Source: a filamentous cyanobacterium ESFC-1 (lineage in GTDB: Bacteria; Cyanobacteriota; Cyanobacteriia; Cyanobacteriales; Spirulinaceae). From it: a DNA stretch of 64,000 nucleotides. The stretch spans positions 4,101,795 to 4,165,794 of the forward strand of contig KB904821.1 of assembly GCA_000380225.1 (NCBI GenBank), read 5' to 3'. Below are positions 44,299 through 52,962 of this stretch, piece after piece. The notes under the pieces were generated by a model. It ran no database searches and was not told the origin of the DNA. It was given only the letters and a program-made list of their open reading frames with translations. The position numbers and the translations under genes were made by a program. The stretch's first letter is position 1; the number at the start of each line of letters is the position of its first letter.

Positions 44299-44316
44299 GA
44301 ATATCCAACAATTGCA

Positions 44317-45225
44317 TTAACCAACAGGAACTGCGCTCAAAAGCCTTTCGACAATGGCCTTGGCTTGTTGCCCGCCTGCGGGAATGAGACGATGAGCCAG
44401 GACATAAGGTGCCAAATATTTTACATCGTCGGGGATGGCATAATCGCGACCTTCAATGAAAGCGAGGGCTTGGGTGGCCCGTTGCAGGGCGGCGGTTCCC
44501 CTGGGGCTGACTCCGAGGGTGATATCGGGGTCTTGTCGCGAAGTTCGTACCAAGTTCAGCATATATTGTTGGAGCGGCAATTCTACTTTGACTTGCAAGG
44601 CGGCGTTTTGCAGGGCGACCACTTCTTCTAGGGAGATGCAGGGCTTGAGGTCGTGGGTGGCGGGGTGATGTTGCTGGCGTTGCAGCATTTTGATTTCTTC
44701 GGCTTCGGTAGGATATCCCAAACTCAGGGCCAAGGTAAAGCGATCCATCTGGGCTTCGGGGAGGGGAAAGGTGCCTTGATATTCGATGGGGTTTTGGGTG
44801 GCGATCGCGAAAAAGGGTTTGGGGACTTGCCGCGAAACGCCGTCTACGGTGACTTGCTGCTCCTCCATGACCTCTAAAAGTGCCGATTGGGTGCGGGGGG
44901 TGGCGCGGTTGATTTCGTCGGCCAGCAGGATATTACTAAACGCCGGCCCGGCCAGAAATTCAAATTCGCGACTGCTGGGGTTCCAAATATTTGTCCCGGT
45001 AATGTCGCTCGGCAGTAAGTCTGGCGTACACTGAATGCGCCCAAACTTGCCGTTAATCGACCGAGCGAGGGATTTGGCTAAAAGGGTTTTCCCGACCCCT
45101 GGCACGTCCTCTAAAAGCGCGTGACCGCCACTAAGCAGAGCTACTAAGACAAGGCGGATGGCTTCGTCTTTACCAACAATGGTTTGCGCGAGATTTTCAG
45201 TCAGGGTAGATAGGCTTTGGTTCAT
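44317..45225 (-). CDS. MoxR-family AAA+ ATPase
   Basis: A 302-residue AAA+ chaperone. Walker A 'EDVPGVGKTLLAKSLA', Walker B 'LLADEINRATPRTQSALLEVMEE' and sensor I 'FFAIATQNPIEYQGTFPLPEAQMDRF' are intact. The C-terminal lid is present ('LGVSPRGTAALQRATQALAF'). MoxR ATPases usually assist maturation of metallo- or cofactor proteins together with VWA-domain proteins. No VWA gene is adjacent. Gap to the dihaem cytochrome gene is 18 bases, so an operon with it is likely. Confidence 0.93.
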   Translation of the reverse strand: MNQSLSTLTENLAQTIVGKDEAIRLVLVALLSGGHALLEDVPGVGKTLLAKSLARSINGKFGRIQCTPDLLPSDITGTNIWNPSSREFEFLAGPAFSNILLADEINRATPRTQSALLEVMEEQQVTVDGVSRQVPKPFFAIATQNPIEYQGTFPLPEAQMDRFTLALSLGYPTEAEEIKMLQRQQHHPATHDLKPCISLEEVVALQNAALQVKVELPLQQYMLNLVRTSRQDPDITLGVSPRGTAALQRATQALAFIEGRDYAIPDDVKYLAPYVLAHRLIPAGGQQAKAIVERLLSAVPVG

Positions 45226-45321
45226 GCGATTTTAGCGGAAATGTTCGGTGGGTCGTTGGGGAGGAATGGGCTAGGACTTAGGCGATTTTAGCCTCTAACT
45301 CCAACTTCGAGACGGCGATCG

Positions 45322-46254
45322 CTACATTTCATAATTAAGTATTTGTTTGGCGGCTTGGCAATCTTGCGCGATTTGGGCTTTGAGGTCACTCAGAGAGTTG
45401 AATTTTTGTTCGGGGCGCAAAAACCGTTCTAACTTGACGGTTAGGGTGCGTTCGTAAAGATCGCCTGACCAATCGAGGAGATGAATTTCGGGGAGGGGGC
45501 GGTCTCGATTTTCGACGGTGGGACGACGACCCAAGTTCATTACCCCTAAATGGTTCGATCGCGCTTCTCCTTCGATACTGACCCAAACACTATACACCCC
45601 GTTTCCCGGTAAAAATTTGCGTTCGGGTAAGTCTAAATTGGCCGTGGGAAAGCCGATGGTGCGTCCGAGTTTTTGTCCGGCTTTGACAATTCCGGTGAGG
45701 GTATAAGGGCGACCGAGTAAACCATTCGCGGTTTCGATGTTGCATTCGAGCAAGGCTTGACGAATGGCAGAACTACTAATGCGATCGCCCCCATTGGTTT
45801 GCAAAGACGCGATCGCCACTTCGATTCCGGCGGTTGCGGCGATTCGTTGTAAATCTTGGGCGGTTCCGGCGCGATCGCGACCAAAACAAAAATCCGCCCC
45901 TACACTAACGAGTCGGGCGTTGAGTTGTTGGACTAAAATTTTTTCAACAAAGGCTTGGGGACTCAAAGCCGCCAATTCCCGGTCAAAGGGCAATAAAACT
46001 AACTGCTCGATGTTTTGTTTTTCTAACTGTTCGGCTTTTTCGGCCAAGGGGGTGAGTAAGGCTTTCGGTTGTCTCGTAAAATATTCCCTCGGATGAGGAT
46101 TAAAACTCACCACTGTCGTATAAACCGTTTGGGATGACTTGGCCGCTAAAATCGGCTGAAGCACTTGTTGATGACCGCGATGTACCCCGTCAAAATTACC
46201 CAAGGCGATCGCGGTTGGTGTTAACGCTGTTTCTGGTGTTGATGTAACCCACAC
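45322..46254 (-). CDS. ribF: bifunctional riboflavin kinase/FAD synthetase RibF
   Basis: Converts riboflavin to FMN and FMN to FAD using ATP. The N-terminal adenylyltransferase motif 'ALGNFDGVHRGHQQVL' and 'SVGADFCFGRDRAGT' are present. The C-terminal kinase domain has 'TGIVKAGQKLGRTIGFPTANL' and 'GVYSVWV'. The 'ISSSAIRQAL' loop is also recognisable. Length of 310 residues is standard. Downstream context: MoxR on the same strand 96 bases later. Soluble, cytosolic. Confidence 0.95.
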   Translation of the reverse strand: MWVTSTPETALTPTAIALGNFDGVHRGHQQVLQPILAAKSSQTVYTTVVSFNPHPREYFTRQPKALLTPLAEKAEQLEKQNIEQLVLLPFDRELAALSPQAFVEKILVQQLNARLVSVGADFCFGRDRAGTAQDLQRIAATAGIEVAIASLQTNGGDRISSSAIRQALLECNIETANGLLGRPYTLTGIVKAGQKLGRTIGFPTANLDLPERKFLPGNGVYSVWVSIEGEARSNHLGVMNLGRRPTVENRDRPLPEIHLLDWSGDLYERTLTVKLERFLRPEQKFNSLSDLKAQIAQDCQAAKQILNYEM

Positions 46255-46296
46255 ACTTCATACTTTGTTACAGAACTTTAAAAAATTTTAATCCTT

Positions 46297-47199
46297 TTAG
46301 GCCGAAACTGGCACAGTTTCAGAATCGTTCTGGGTGGGTTTGTCATCTTCGGGCAGCAGCACAATGGATTTTCCTTCTTGGGCCAGGGTTGAATTGGGAA
46401 ACTGGGCTGCGACTTGTTCGCCAATGTGGTCTAAAAATTCATCATTGTGCAAGGGGTCGTGATGGAAAATCACCAACTTCTTGACCTTGGCGGCTTTAGC
46501 TACCTTGACCGCTTCTTGCCAAGTGGAATGTCCCCAACCGACTTTACTGGTTTTAGGGGAATGGTATTCCTCGTCGGTATAAGCCGCATCAATAATCAAA
46601 ACATCTGCATCCTGAGCCAACCCCACTACATTGGGGTCGAGGCGGTCGGGAAAATGCTCGGTATCAGTCACATAAGCCACAGACCGACCCCGCCAACTGA
46701 CTCGATAACCCACCGCTTCCCCTGGATGATTGAGTTTGGCACTATCTATCGCTACCGAGTCGAGGTGTAACGTTTTGCCGGGTTCGATGTTATAAAACTT
46801 TAAATCCGCTTGCATCACTTGTAACGGCACCGGAAAGTTCGGATGCAGCATTTGGTCGTGATGCCGTTGCTTGATTGTTGCACCGTTAGGGGCGACGGCT
46901 CCGTAAATATTAAAGCGGTTACCGGGAACAAAAGCCGGGGTAAAAAAGGGAAAGCCTTGAATATGATCCCAATGGGAATGGGTGAAGAAAACGTGACATT
47001 CGACGGGCAGTTGGCTCATCAAAGATTGGCCTAAAACGCGCAATCCCGTCCCACCATCAAAAATGAGGCGTTTGCCGCCAACTTGCATTTCGACGCAGGG
47101 GGTATTACCGCCGTAACGTACCGTTTCCGCGCCGGGACAGGGAATACTGCCCCTTACGCCCCAAAAGGTCACCTTGAATAATTCCTGAACGCTAGACAT
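46297..47199 (-). CDS. MBL-fold metallo-hydrolase
   Basis: A 300-residue metallo-beta-lactamase-fold protein. The metal motif HSHWDH (74-79) lies in 'FFTHSHWDHIQGFPFF', with further ligands in 'KLNHPGEAVGYRVSWRGRSVAYVTDTEHF' and 'VIFHHDPLHNDEF'. The sequence 'VTFWGVRGSIPCPGAETVRYGGNTPCVEM' is typical of a cyanobacterial subset. The role may be a phosphodiesterase or RNase Z-like activity; the substrate cannot be named. Ends with a disordered tail ('EDDKPTQNDSETVPVSA'). Confidence 0.9.
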   Translation of the reverse strand: MSSVQELFKVTFWGVRGSIPCPGAETVRYGGNTPCVEMQVGGKRLIFDGGTGLRVLGQSLMSQLPVECHVFFTHSHWDHIQGFPFFTPAFVPGNRFNIYGAVAPNGATIKQRHHDQMLHPNFPVPLQVMQADLKFYNIEPGKTLHLDSVAIDSAKLNHPGEAVGYRVSWRGRSVAYVTDTEHFPDRLDPNVVGLAQDADVLIIDAAYTDEEYHSPKTSKVGWGHSTWQEAVKVAKAAKVKKLVIFHHDPLHNDEFLDHIGEQVAAQFPNSTLAQEGKSIVLLPEDDKPTQNDSETVPVSA

Positions 47200-47753
47200 G
47201 GGTGTTGTGAAGCTTTGATGTGTTAAATAGTTCTGTACTGGGGGTGGCGATCGATCTCGCTAGAAACCGCGACCGCTGCTTGATCTCGCACCAAAAGACC
47301 CGATTGTTCGCGCCCTGCCTTGGGTACGCGCAAGGACAGTCTGAGGATTTATGACTTCTATTGTAAGCAGTTTCTGGGGTTTTACCAGTCTGGGGATCGC
47401 TTTTTATTTTCGGGCGCGATCGCGAAACCCTTTCTGGCTTGTAATCGGTGTATTGCGGCATTGCTTCAGCCCTGGTACCCCCATTGACAACCGAAAACTT
47501 AATCAATGGTGGTCTCTATCACGGTAGCATTTTGGTATCACCCTGTCTCGGAGTTGCCTCAACATGAAGTTGTGATTTCGGTCACTGTTGAGATTTGTCG
47601 CTATTTTTCCCTTTACTCAATTCTGTTTTCTGGGTCTGGAAAAAACGTCAACTTCTTTGTAGCAATTGCTCAAGACATCAATCTCAGAGGTAGCCGTTTT
47701 TGAGAACTTGCTACCGTGAAGATAGAAGTAACTTGACCTACAAACAAACTATC
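47200..47753. other. 554-base gap between MBL hydrolase and rhomboid genes
   Basis: Open frames of 104 and 65 codons exist in it but have no family likeness or ribosome-binding site. I see no RNA gene. It contains divergent promoter regions for both neighbours and one HIP1 site. Confidence 0.4.
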
Positions 47754-48374
47754 ATGAGTCGTCCAGAAGACCGTTCTATTACGAGCGAACTTTTTTTCCA
47801 AGGCATCACCTTGGGGGGAATGGTCGCCATTTTTTGGGTTGTCGAAATTCTCGATCAAGTTTTATTCCGCGGCCAGCTTGACCGCTTTGGCATTCTACCC
47901 CACAGCATTATCGGTTTGCGCGGCCTTGTTTTTGCACCATTTTTACACGGCGGTTTTGGCCATCTCATTGCCAATACTGTTCCTTTTTTAATCCTCGGTT
48001 GGTTGGTGATGTGGCAACGCACCCGTGACTTTTTCATTGTCACCCCCATTGTGATGCTGATTGGCGGTTTAGGCACTTGGCTATTCGGCGGCAGCTCGGT
48101 TCATATTGGCGCAAGTGGCTTAATTTATGGCTACTTCGGCTTTTTACTCCTACGGGGCTTTTACGAGCGCAACTTGGCTTCGATTATCTTGTCTTTAGGA
48201 GTCTTTTTCGTCTATGGCAGTTTGATTTGGGGCGTTTTGCCCTCAGACCCCCGCATTTCTTGGCAGGGGCATTTATTCGGCTTTGTGGGGGGCGTGTTAG
48301 CGGCTCGCTTTATCGGGAAACGCAGTCGCTCTCAACGACAAGCCGAAGCCTGGAAAGACGACTTGGGCTTGTAA
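47754..48374 (+). CDS. rhomboid-family intramembrane serine protease
   Basis: A 206-residue membrane protease that cleaves helices within the membrane. Six helices are predicted. The catalytic Ser121 is in 'HIGASGLIYGYFGFLLL' and His173 in 'WQGHLFGFVGG', with the 'LHGGFGHLIANTVPFLILG' L1 loop usual for the family. The chosen ATG at 47754 starts 'MSRPEDRSITSELFF'; a TTG 18 codons upstream is less likely. Its substrate is unknown. Confidence 0.93.
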   Translation: MSRPEDRSITSELFFQGITLGGMVAIFWVVEILDQVLFRGQLDRFGILPHSIIGLRGLVFAPFLHGGFGHLIANTVPFLILGWLVMWQRTRDFFIVTPIVMLIGGLGTWLFGGSSVHIGASGLIYGYFGFLLLRGFYERNLASIILSLGVFFVYGSLIWGVLPSDPRISWQGHLFGFVGGVLAARFIGKRSRSQRQAEAWKDDLGL

Positions 48375-48437
48375 CTTCTAGGGTTTGCCAGTATTAGTTG
48401 ATACAGAAGTTAACCGAAGCGCGATCGCACCTCAAAC

Positions 48438-48710
48438 ATGGCCAAAAAACAGAAATTCCCCCACCTCGTCGGCTCCAAGTGGACGGCTCGTCAAAAAACT
48501 TTGGGCTGGCGACATTTTCAAGTGGTCAATCGCAAAAATCAAGAGCCTTGGGTTTTTGCCGAAATGGTGGCTTCTTGTGACCCCGAAGCCCGCTTCTGGA
48601 TCAACGCCAAACAACTCAAAGACCGCGAGTTGTGGCAAGCAGGCTGGCAAACCCTGCAAGAAATGAACGAACCGGAAGTGGTGGACGATAATATTATTTT
48701 TTATGAGTAA
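48438..48710 (+). CDS. TIGR02450 family Trp-rich protein
   Basis: A 90-residue protein matching a small tryptophan-rich cyanobacterial/proteobacterial family of unknown function: 'HLVGSKWTARQKTLGWRHFQVV', 'VFAEMVASCDPEARFWINAKQLKDRELWQAGW'. It is soluble, with no signal peptide. It lies between the rhomboid and an ABC ATPase gene, 67 bases before the latter and separated from it by a short AACAAAT repeat. Confidence 0.88.
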   Translation: MAKKQKFPHLVGSKWTARQKTLGWRHFQVVNRKNQEPWVFAEMVASCDPEARFWINAKQLKDRELWQAGWQTLQEMNEPEVVDDNIIFYE

Positions 48711-48747
48711 TTGGCTTAAAATGTCTCAACAGGTTGATTGCGAGGAT

Positions 48748-48777
48748 TGACCAATAACAAATAACAAATAACAAAAA
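48748..48777. repeat. CAATAACAAATAA repeat
   Basis: Four tandem 7-base (AACAAAT) units just before the ABC ATPase ATG. Confidence 0.7.
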
Positions 48778-49626
48778 ATGGTTGCTGTTGCGCTCGAAAA
48801 CGTTTCTAAGGTTTACGGTAAAGTCCCGGTGGTTAATCATCTCTCGTTTGCGATTGAGACGGGGGAGGTGTTTGGTTTACTTGGCCCCAATGGTGCAGGG
48901 AAATCGACCACGATTCGGATGTTGATTTCTCTGACTGAGCCGACTGAGGGGAAAATCGCGATCGCGGGTTATGATGTGGCTCGATCTCCGGTGCAAGTTA
49001 AGCAAAATATTGGGGTGGTGCTGCAACAAACCAGCGTCGATGGGGATTTGACGGTGTGGGAAAATCTGGAGTTTCATGGACGGATGCACCATATCCCCAA
49101 CGCGAAGCGCAAAAAGGCGATCGCCCAATGGCTAGAGTATGTCCAACTCAGCGATCGCGCCTCCGACTTGGTGAAAACTTTATCGGGGGGCATGAAGCGC
49201 CGTCTACAAATCGCCAGAGCGCTTCTCCATGAGCCACAAGTGCTGTTTCTTGACGAGCCGACGGTGGGACTCGATCCGCAAAATCGCCGCCGCTTGTGGG
49301 AGATTATTCGCGATTTGAACAGTAAGGGGGTGACGATGTTGCTCACGACGCACTACATGGAAGAAGTGGAGTTTCTGTGCGATCGCATCGGGATTATGGA
49401 AGCAGGAGAATTGATTGAATTAGGCACATTAGAGCAGTTTCGCGCGAAATATGGCGAAGGATTGGTGATTACGCAAAAAGGCGATCGCATCGAGTCGCAG
49501 TTTTTCCCAACCCTGCAAGAAGCCAATCAATATCTTGATGCTCAACCGGACAAAACCGGGATGATGTCTCGCGAATCCAACTTAGAAGACATCTTCGTAC
49601 AGTTAACCGGACACCAATTAGATTAA
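48778..49626 (+). CDS. ABC transporter ATP-binding protein (DrrA/ABC-2-like)
   Basis: A 282-residue ABC-2 family ATPase. Walker A 'GLLGPNGAGKSTTIRMLI', ABC signature 'LSGGMKRRLQIARAL', Walker B 'VLFLDEPTVGLDPQNRR' and H-loop 'TTHYMEE' are intact. The C-terminal extension ('LEDIFVQLTGHQLD') is typical of this subgroup. No permease gene is adjacent, so its membrane partner is elsewhere. It is 4 bases from scpB, so the two may be co-transcribed although functions differ. Confidence 0.93.
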   Translation: MVAVALENVSKVYGKVPVVNHLSFAIETGEVFGLLGPNGAGKSTTIRMLISLTEPTEGKIAIAGYDVARSPVQVKQNIGVVLQQTSVDGDLTVWENLEFHGRMHHIPNAKRKKAIAQWLEYVQLSDRASDLVKTLSGGMKRRLQIARALLHEPQVLFLDEPTVGLDPQNRRRLWEIIRDLNSKGVTMLLTTHYMEEVEFLCDRIGIMEAGELIELGTLEQFRAKYGEGLVITQKGDRIESQFFPTLQEANQYLDAQPDKTGMMSRESNLEDIFVQLTGHQLD

Positions 49627-49630
49627 GCGA

Positions 49631-50191
49631 ATGACTCAATCTTTTGTAGAATCTGCGGGGATTGCCAATTTAGCGCCGATGATCGAGGCGATTTTATACC
49701 TCAAAGGTCAGCCCCTCACCCTCACCGAAATTGCCGAATATGCCGGGTGCGATCGCGATTTGGTGCAAGAGGCTTTACTGGATTTAATGGACGACTATGC
49801 CCACCGTAACAGTGCCTTAGAGGTGGTTGAAAGTCCGGGGGGGTATAGCCTACAACTGCGGTCATCTTTTCAGGATTTGATTCAAAATCTCGTCCCGGCA
49901 GAATTGGGGACAGGGGCGTTGCGGACGTTGGCCGCGATCGCGATTAAAAGCCCGATATTACAAACAGAATTAATTGAACTGCGGGGAAGTAGTGCCTATC
50001 AACAGGTTCAAGAATTAGTGGAGTTAAACCTGATTCGCAAACGCCGTCAAGCCGATGGCCGCTCGTTTTGGCTCGAAGTGACCAACAAGTTTCATCAATA
50101 TTTTGAAATTGACGATCAACTCAAAATGCTGGCTGCGGCTGAGTTTACCCCAGAACCCGATGCAGAAGACGATCAAAACGAATCACCCTGA
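49631..50191 (+). CDS. scpB: segregation and condensation protein ScpB
   Basis: Winged-helix dimer that with ScpA and SMC forms the bacterial condensin complex for chromosome segregation. The sequence 'PMIEAILYLKGQPLTLTEIAEYAGCDRDLVQEALLDL' and 'PAELGTGALRTLAAIAIKSPILQTELIELRGSSAYQQVQEL' are characteristic. A second wHTH follows. Length 186 residues is typical. scpA is not in this window. Confidence 0.93.
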   Translation: MTQSFVESAGIANLAPMIEAILYLKGQPLTLTEIAEYAGCDRDLVQEALLDLMDDYAHRNSALEVVESPGGYSLQLRSSFQDLIQNLVPAELGTGALRTLAAIAIKSPILQTELIELRGSSAYQQVQELVELNLIRKRRQADGRSFWLEVTNKFHQYFEIDDQLKMLAAAEFTPEPDAEDDQNESP

Positions 50192-50347
50192 ATGGTACGG
50201 GAAAATTTAACGCGATCGCACAATTGCTCAATTCCCCCTCTTTTGTGCCATTCAAGGCTTAACTTGTGTGTAATTTCCCGCTTTATTTCTTCATAATCTT
50301 GAGCATCGTTTACAGTAAAGGGTAAGTTCGTTCTCGTTACTTCACTA

Positions 50348-50674
50348 ATGGTTTTTAACCCCAACTTCTTCAACTCCGAAGCTAAAGAAACATCACAAGA
50401 GAACCTATTACTGGAATACCTACAGCAACAGCAACCGGAAATTTTAGAGCAAATTGCCCAATCTGCGACTCCAGATGTGCAGCAAATTGTTGCTCAAAAC
50501 GTCCAAGGCTTACTGGGAGTACTACCCAGCGACAACTTTGATGTCCAAGTGACAACCAATCGCGAAAGTATTGCCAACTTACTCGCATCAGCCATGATGA
50601 CCGGCTATTTTCTGCGTCAGATGGAACAACGCATGGAGCTTGATGTGCAGCTTGACGATTCAGGCTTGATTTAA
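50348..50674 (+). CDS. DUF760 family protein
   Basis: A 108-residue, mainly helical protein of a cyanobacterial/plastid family of unknown function (DUF760). Conserved blocks are 'PEILEQIAQSATPDVQQIVAQNVQGLLGVLPSDNFDVQVTTNRESIANLLASAMMTGYFLRQMEQRMEL'. It is probably soluble. Preceded by a 156-base spacer that holds no obvious gene on its own strand. Confidence 0.88.
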   Translation: MVFNPNFFNSEAKETSQENLLLEYLQQQQPEILEQIAQSATPDVQQIVAQNVQGLLGVLPSDNFDVQVTTNRESIANLLASAMMTGYFLRQMEQRMELDVQLDDSGLI

Positions 50675-50849
50675 TCTTGCCTTCTCGGTGACGCGCATCG
50701 CTTCATTTAACCCGTGAAACCTTCAAGTTTTGCGGGGAGATTAAACCTGAATCGCTGATTATTCTTTGAGCCGTCTCAACAGCAACCCGCACCAATCGCG
50801 GTAAGCTTAAAGAATGATCGAATTGACATTTAATCTTAATATATCAATC

Positions 50850-51293
50850 ATGAGCTTGAGAAAAATCGCGACTGTGGTTTTAGTCGGCATTCTTTGGATT
50901 GGGAGTTGTTTTGTGGCTCCCCCGGCTTTAGCTCTAACTCAAATCAAACTCTCGGATTTGTCTTATCACGAATGCTCCACCCAAATGTCTGAAGGCATTG
51001 TTAGCAGTGGAGGAGCGAGTGTACCGTCTAATTGCTTTATTATCTCTGGGAAAGCCAATAACCCCTCCGGTAAGCCCTTAGTGGATGCAGATGTGTTTGG
51101 CCGCATTTATGATGCCAATGGTAATCCTGTTATGCAAAATCGGGGCCGCGTGGGTACGCTCCCCGAAGTGCCTTCTGGCGTTAGCGATTTTGAAATTCGG
51201 GTCACCGTCGCCGATAATTTCGCTAAACCCCTACAATTAAAGCAATTTAAAGCTTCTGGCTTTACCAGTCGCGTTCGTCCTTTCTATTACTAG
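50850..51293 (+). CDS. exported hypothetical protein
   Basis: A 147-residue exported protein. Signal peptide: 'SLRKIATVVLVGILWIGSCF' to an Ala-Leu-Ala cleavage near residue 29. The mature part is beta-rich with 'ISGKANNPSGKPLVDADVFGRIYDANGNPV' and 'VPSGVSDFEIRVTVADNFAKPLQLKQFKASGF', a pattern of FxLYD/beta-sandwich secreted domains. Two cysteines may form a disulfide. The upstream frame extension to 50814 would add 12 residues and spoil the signal peptide. Stop overlaps the convergent YggT gene by 4 bases. Confidence 0.78.
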   Translation: MSLRKIATVVLVGILWIGSCFVAPPALALTQIKLSDLSYHECSTQMSEGIVSSGGASVPSNCFIISGKANNPSGKPLVDADVFGRIYDANGNPVMQNRGRVGTLPEVPSGVSDFEIRVTVADNFAKPLQLKQFKASGFTSRVRPFYY

Positions 51294-51592
51294 AATAAAG
51301 AACCTGCTGCTGCGGTGGGGTCGATTTGAACCAAAATTCCTTGAATGATGGACAAAGCGAAAAAGGCTAAAATCGGCGATAAGTCAATCCCACCGAGAGG
51401 CGGGATAAAAGACCGAAAAACATTGAGATAAGGATCGGTTACGGGGCTGAGGAAGGATGCAACTTGACTAGCCCACTCCATACCTTGAAACCAAGTCAGC
51501 AAGATTCGTACAATCAGCAGGAGTTGATAAATACTGAGAAACGAATATAGAACTTGGGTGACGAACATAGAAGTTTCACTCGCGATATTCAT
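51290..51592 (-). CDS. YggT family integral membrane protein
   Basis: A 100-residue membrane protein with two hydrophobic stretches. The conserved 'YSFLSIYQLLLIVRILLTWF' and 'PVTDPYLNVFRSFIPPLGGIDLSPILAFFALSIIQ' blocks are the YggT (Ycf19-like) pattern; homologues affect cell division, osmotic stress or chlorophyll-protein assembly in plants (CCB3). Its exact role in cyanobacteria is not settled. Confidence 0.9.
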   Translation of the reverse strand: MNIASETSMFVTQVLYSFLSIYQLLLIVRILLTWFQGMEWASQVASFLSPVTDPYLNVFRSFIPPLGGIDLSPILAFFALSIIQGILVQIDPTAAAGSLF

Positions 51593-51694
51593 GATTTAAT
51601 TTCGACTTTCTCTTTAAAGGTTTAAGCACAATGTTTTGATTTTAGCAAACTGCCGGAGTTCGGAGTTTGGGGAATTTAGGGTTAATCCTGGGAG

Positions 51695-51994
51695 TTAGTA
51701 GGAGCGATCGCGCATTTCTGCCTCGATTTCGGTGGGATTACCGTTGACCGAGCCTAATTGCTGACGGACATCATCAATCGCCAAATTCAACTGAGCGATT
51801 TTCGCTTCTAAACTCCTTCTGGCATCTTCGATACGGGCTTCAGCTTTTTCCGGGTCGGCTTCTAAAAGGGCTTCTTCGGGGTCGGGAGGGGCTTCGCGAC
51901 CGCGACTGACTAATGCTCCCACTAAACCGCCGACCAAACCGCCGACTAAAGCTCCCGCGACAAAACCGCCGGTAAAACCGTCACGCTGACTCAT
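51695..51994 (-). CDS. small glycine-zipper protein, unknown function
   Basis: A 99-residue protein with an N-terminal Gly-rich hydrophobic helix ('GGFVAGALVGGLVGGLVGALV', a glycine zipper) and a C-terminal charged coiled-coil ('EKAEARIEDARRSLEAKIAQLNLAIDDVRQQL'). It resembles YtxH-like small cyanobacterial proteins, probably membrane-associated. No partner can be named. Confidence 0.75.
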   Translation of the reverse strand: MSQRDGFTGGFVAGALVGGLVGGLVGALVSRGREAPPDPEEALLEADPEKAEARIEDARRSLEAKIAQLNLAIDDVRQQLGSVNGNPTEIEAEMRDRSY

Positions 51995-52091
51995 GGCTGT
52001 ATGCGATCCTTAAATGCTGCAAAGTTTTAATTCTAAGGTAACAGGATTGTCATTTGTCATTCGTCCTTGGTCATTTGTCCTAGTTTTGGTT

Positions 52092-52826
52092 TTAAGTGCC
52101 GAAAGCGCGATCGCCCGCATCCCCCGAGTCCGGTAAAAGATAACCTGATATCACGTCCTGGTTGGAAGAAGGCGACATGGTCCCAAAAGCGCGATCGCCC
52201 GCATCCCCTAAGCCGGGGATAATATAGCCCTGATCGTTCAGTCCTTCATCGACTGTTGCGGTATAAATGGTCAGACTGGGATACTTCGCACTCAGTTGAC
52301 GCAGTGCCGGAGGAGCCGCCACAATCGAGATAATCCGCATCAAGGCAGGATCGGCCCCCCGTTGTGTTAATTCGGTCATGGCCGTCATAATTGACCCCCC
52401 TGTGGCTAACATGGGTTCGAGGATCAATACCCGCGTTTGGGGGTTGAATTGGTCGGGAAGCTTGTTGAGGTAGCAACTGTTTTCGAGGGTTTCTTCATTG
52501 CGGACTAACCCCAAGTGATAAGTCGAAGCCAAAGGCATTAAAGTTTGTGCGCCTTCAATTAAAGATAGTCCAGCCCGCAAAATCGGGACAATGGCTGTGG
52601 GGGTCTCAGGATTGATAAAGGTCGCTGGACATTCAGTGAGGGGGGTTTGCACCCTAGTTTCGTTGGTGGGAAGCCAATTGCGACTGGCTTCGTAAGTCAA
52701 CCAACGCCCTAACTCGGTCATGGCACTTTTAAATAAAATGGTGGGAGTTTCGCGATCGCGAGCAACCCCAAGCCAATGTCTAATTAAAGGGTGATCCGGC
52801 ACATAAACCCGCAGTTGTAAAGTCAT
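52092..52826 (-). CDS. upp: uracil phosphoribosyltransferase with duplicated C-terminal tail
   Basis: Pyrimidine salvage enzyme: uracil + PRPP to UMP. The PRPP-binding loop is 'RVLILEPMLATGGSIMTAM' and the uracil-binding C-terminus is 'GYIIPGLGDAGDRAFGT', where family members normally end. Here a further 28 residues follow, ending in a second copy of 'GDAGDRAFGT'. At DNA level the two copies share 'AAAGCGCGATCGCCCGCATC', including a HIP1 octamer. Whether the extra tail is harmless is unknown. Length 244 versus about 215 normally. Cytosolic. Confidence 0.9.
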   Translation of the reverse strand: MTLQLRVYVPDHPLIRHWLGVARDRETPTILFKSAMTELGRWLTYEASRNWLPTNETRVQTPLTECPATFINPETPTAIVPILRAGLSLIEGAQTLMPLASTYHLGLVRNEETLENSCYLNKLPDQFNPQTRVLILEPMLATGGSIMTAMTELTQRGADPALMRIISIVAAPPALRQLSAKYPSLTIYTATVDEGLNDQGYIIPGLGDAGDRAFGTMSPSSNQDVISGYLLPDSGDAGDRAFGT

Positions 52827-52962
52827 CTGTTCTTTTTAAAAGTGTTCTCAGCGACAGTTGCGCCGTGAACTATCATACTGCGATTTGGCGGTACTTTACC
52901 GGGTAGTCTTGGGGTCTAAAACGAAAGTTAATCTCTGGGTTGGTTGACGCAACAAACGAAAA

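Noticed and set aside
47192-47506. 104-codon minus-strand frame upstream of the MBL gene
   Set aside because: Arg/Ser-rich composition, no recognisable domain, and no ribosome-binding site. Possibly the transcribed leader of the MBL gene.
50173-50373. 66-codon minus-strand frame between scpB and the DUF760 gene
   Set aside because: Its composition looks plausible, but it overlaps both neighbours and has no ribosome-binding site or known family, so support is insufficient.
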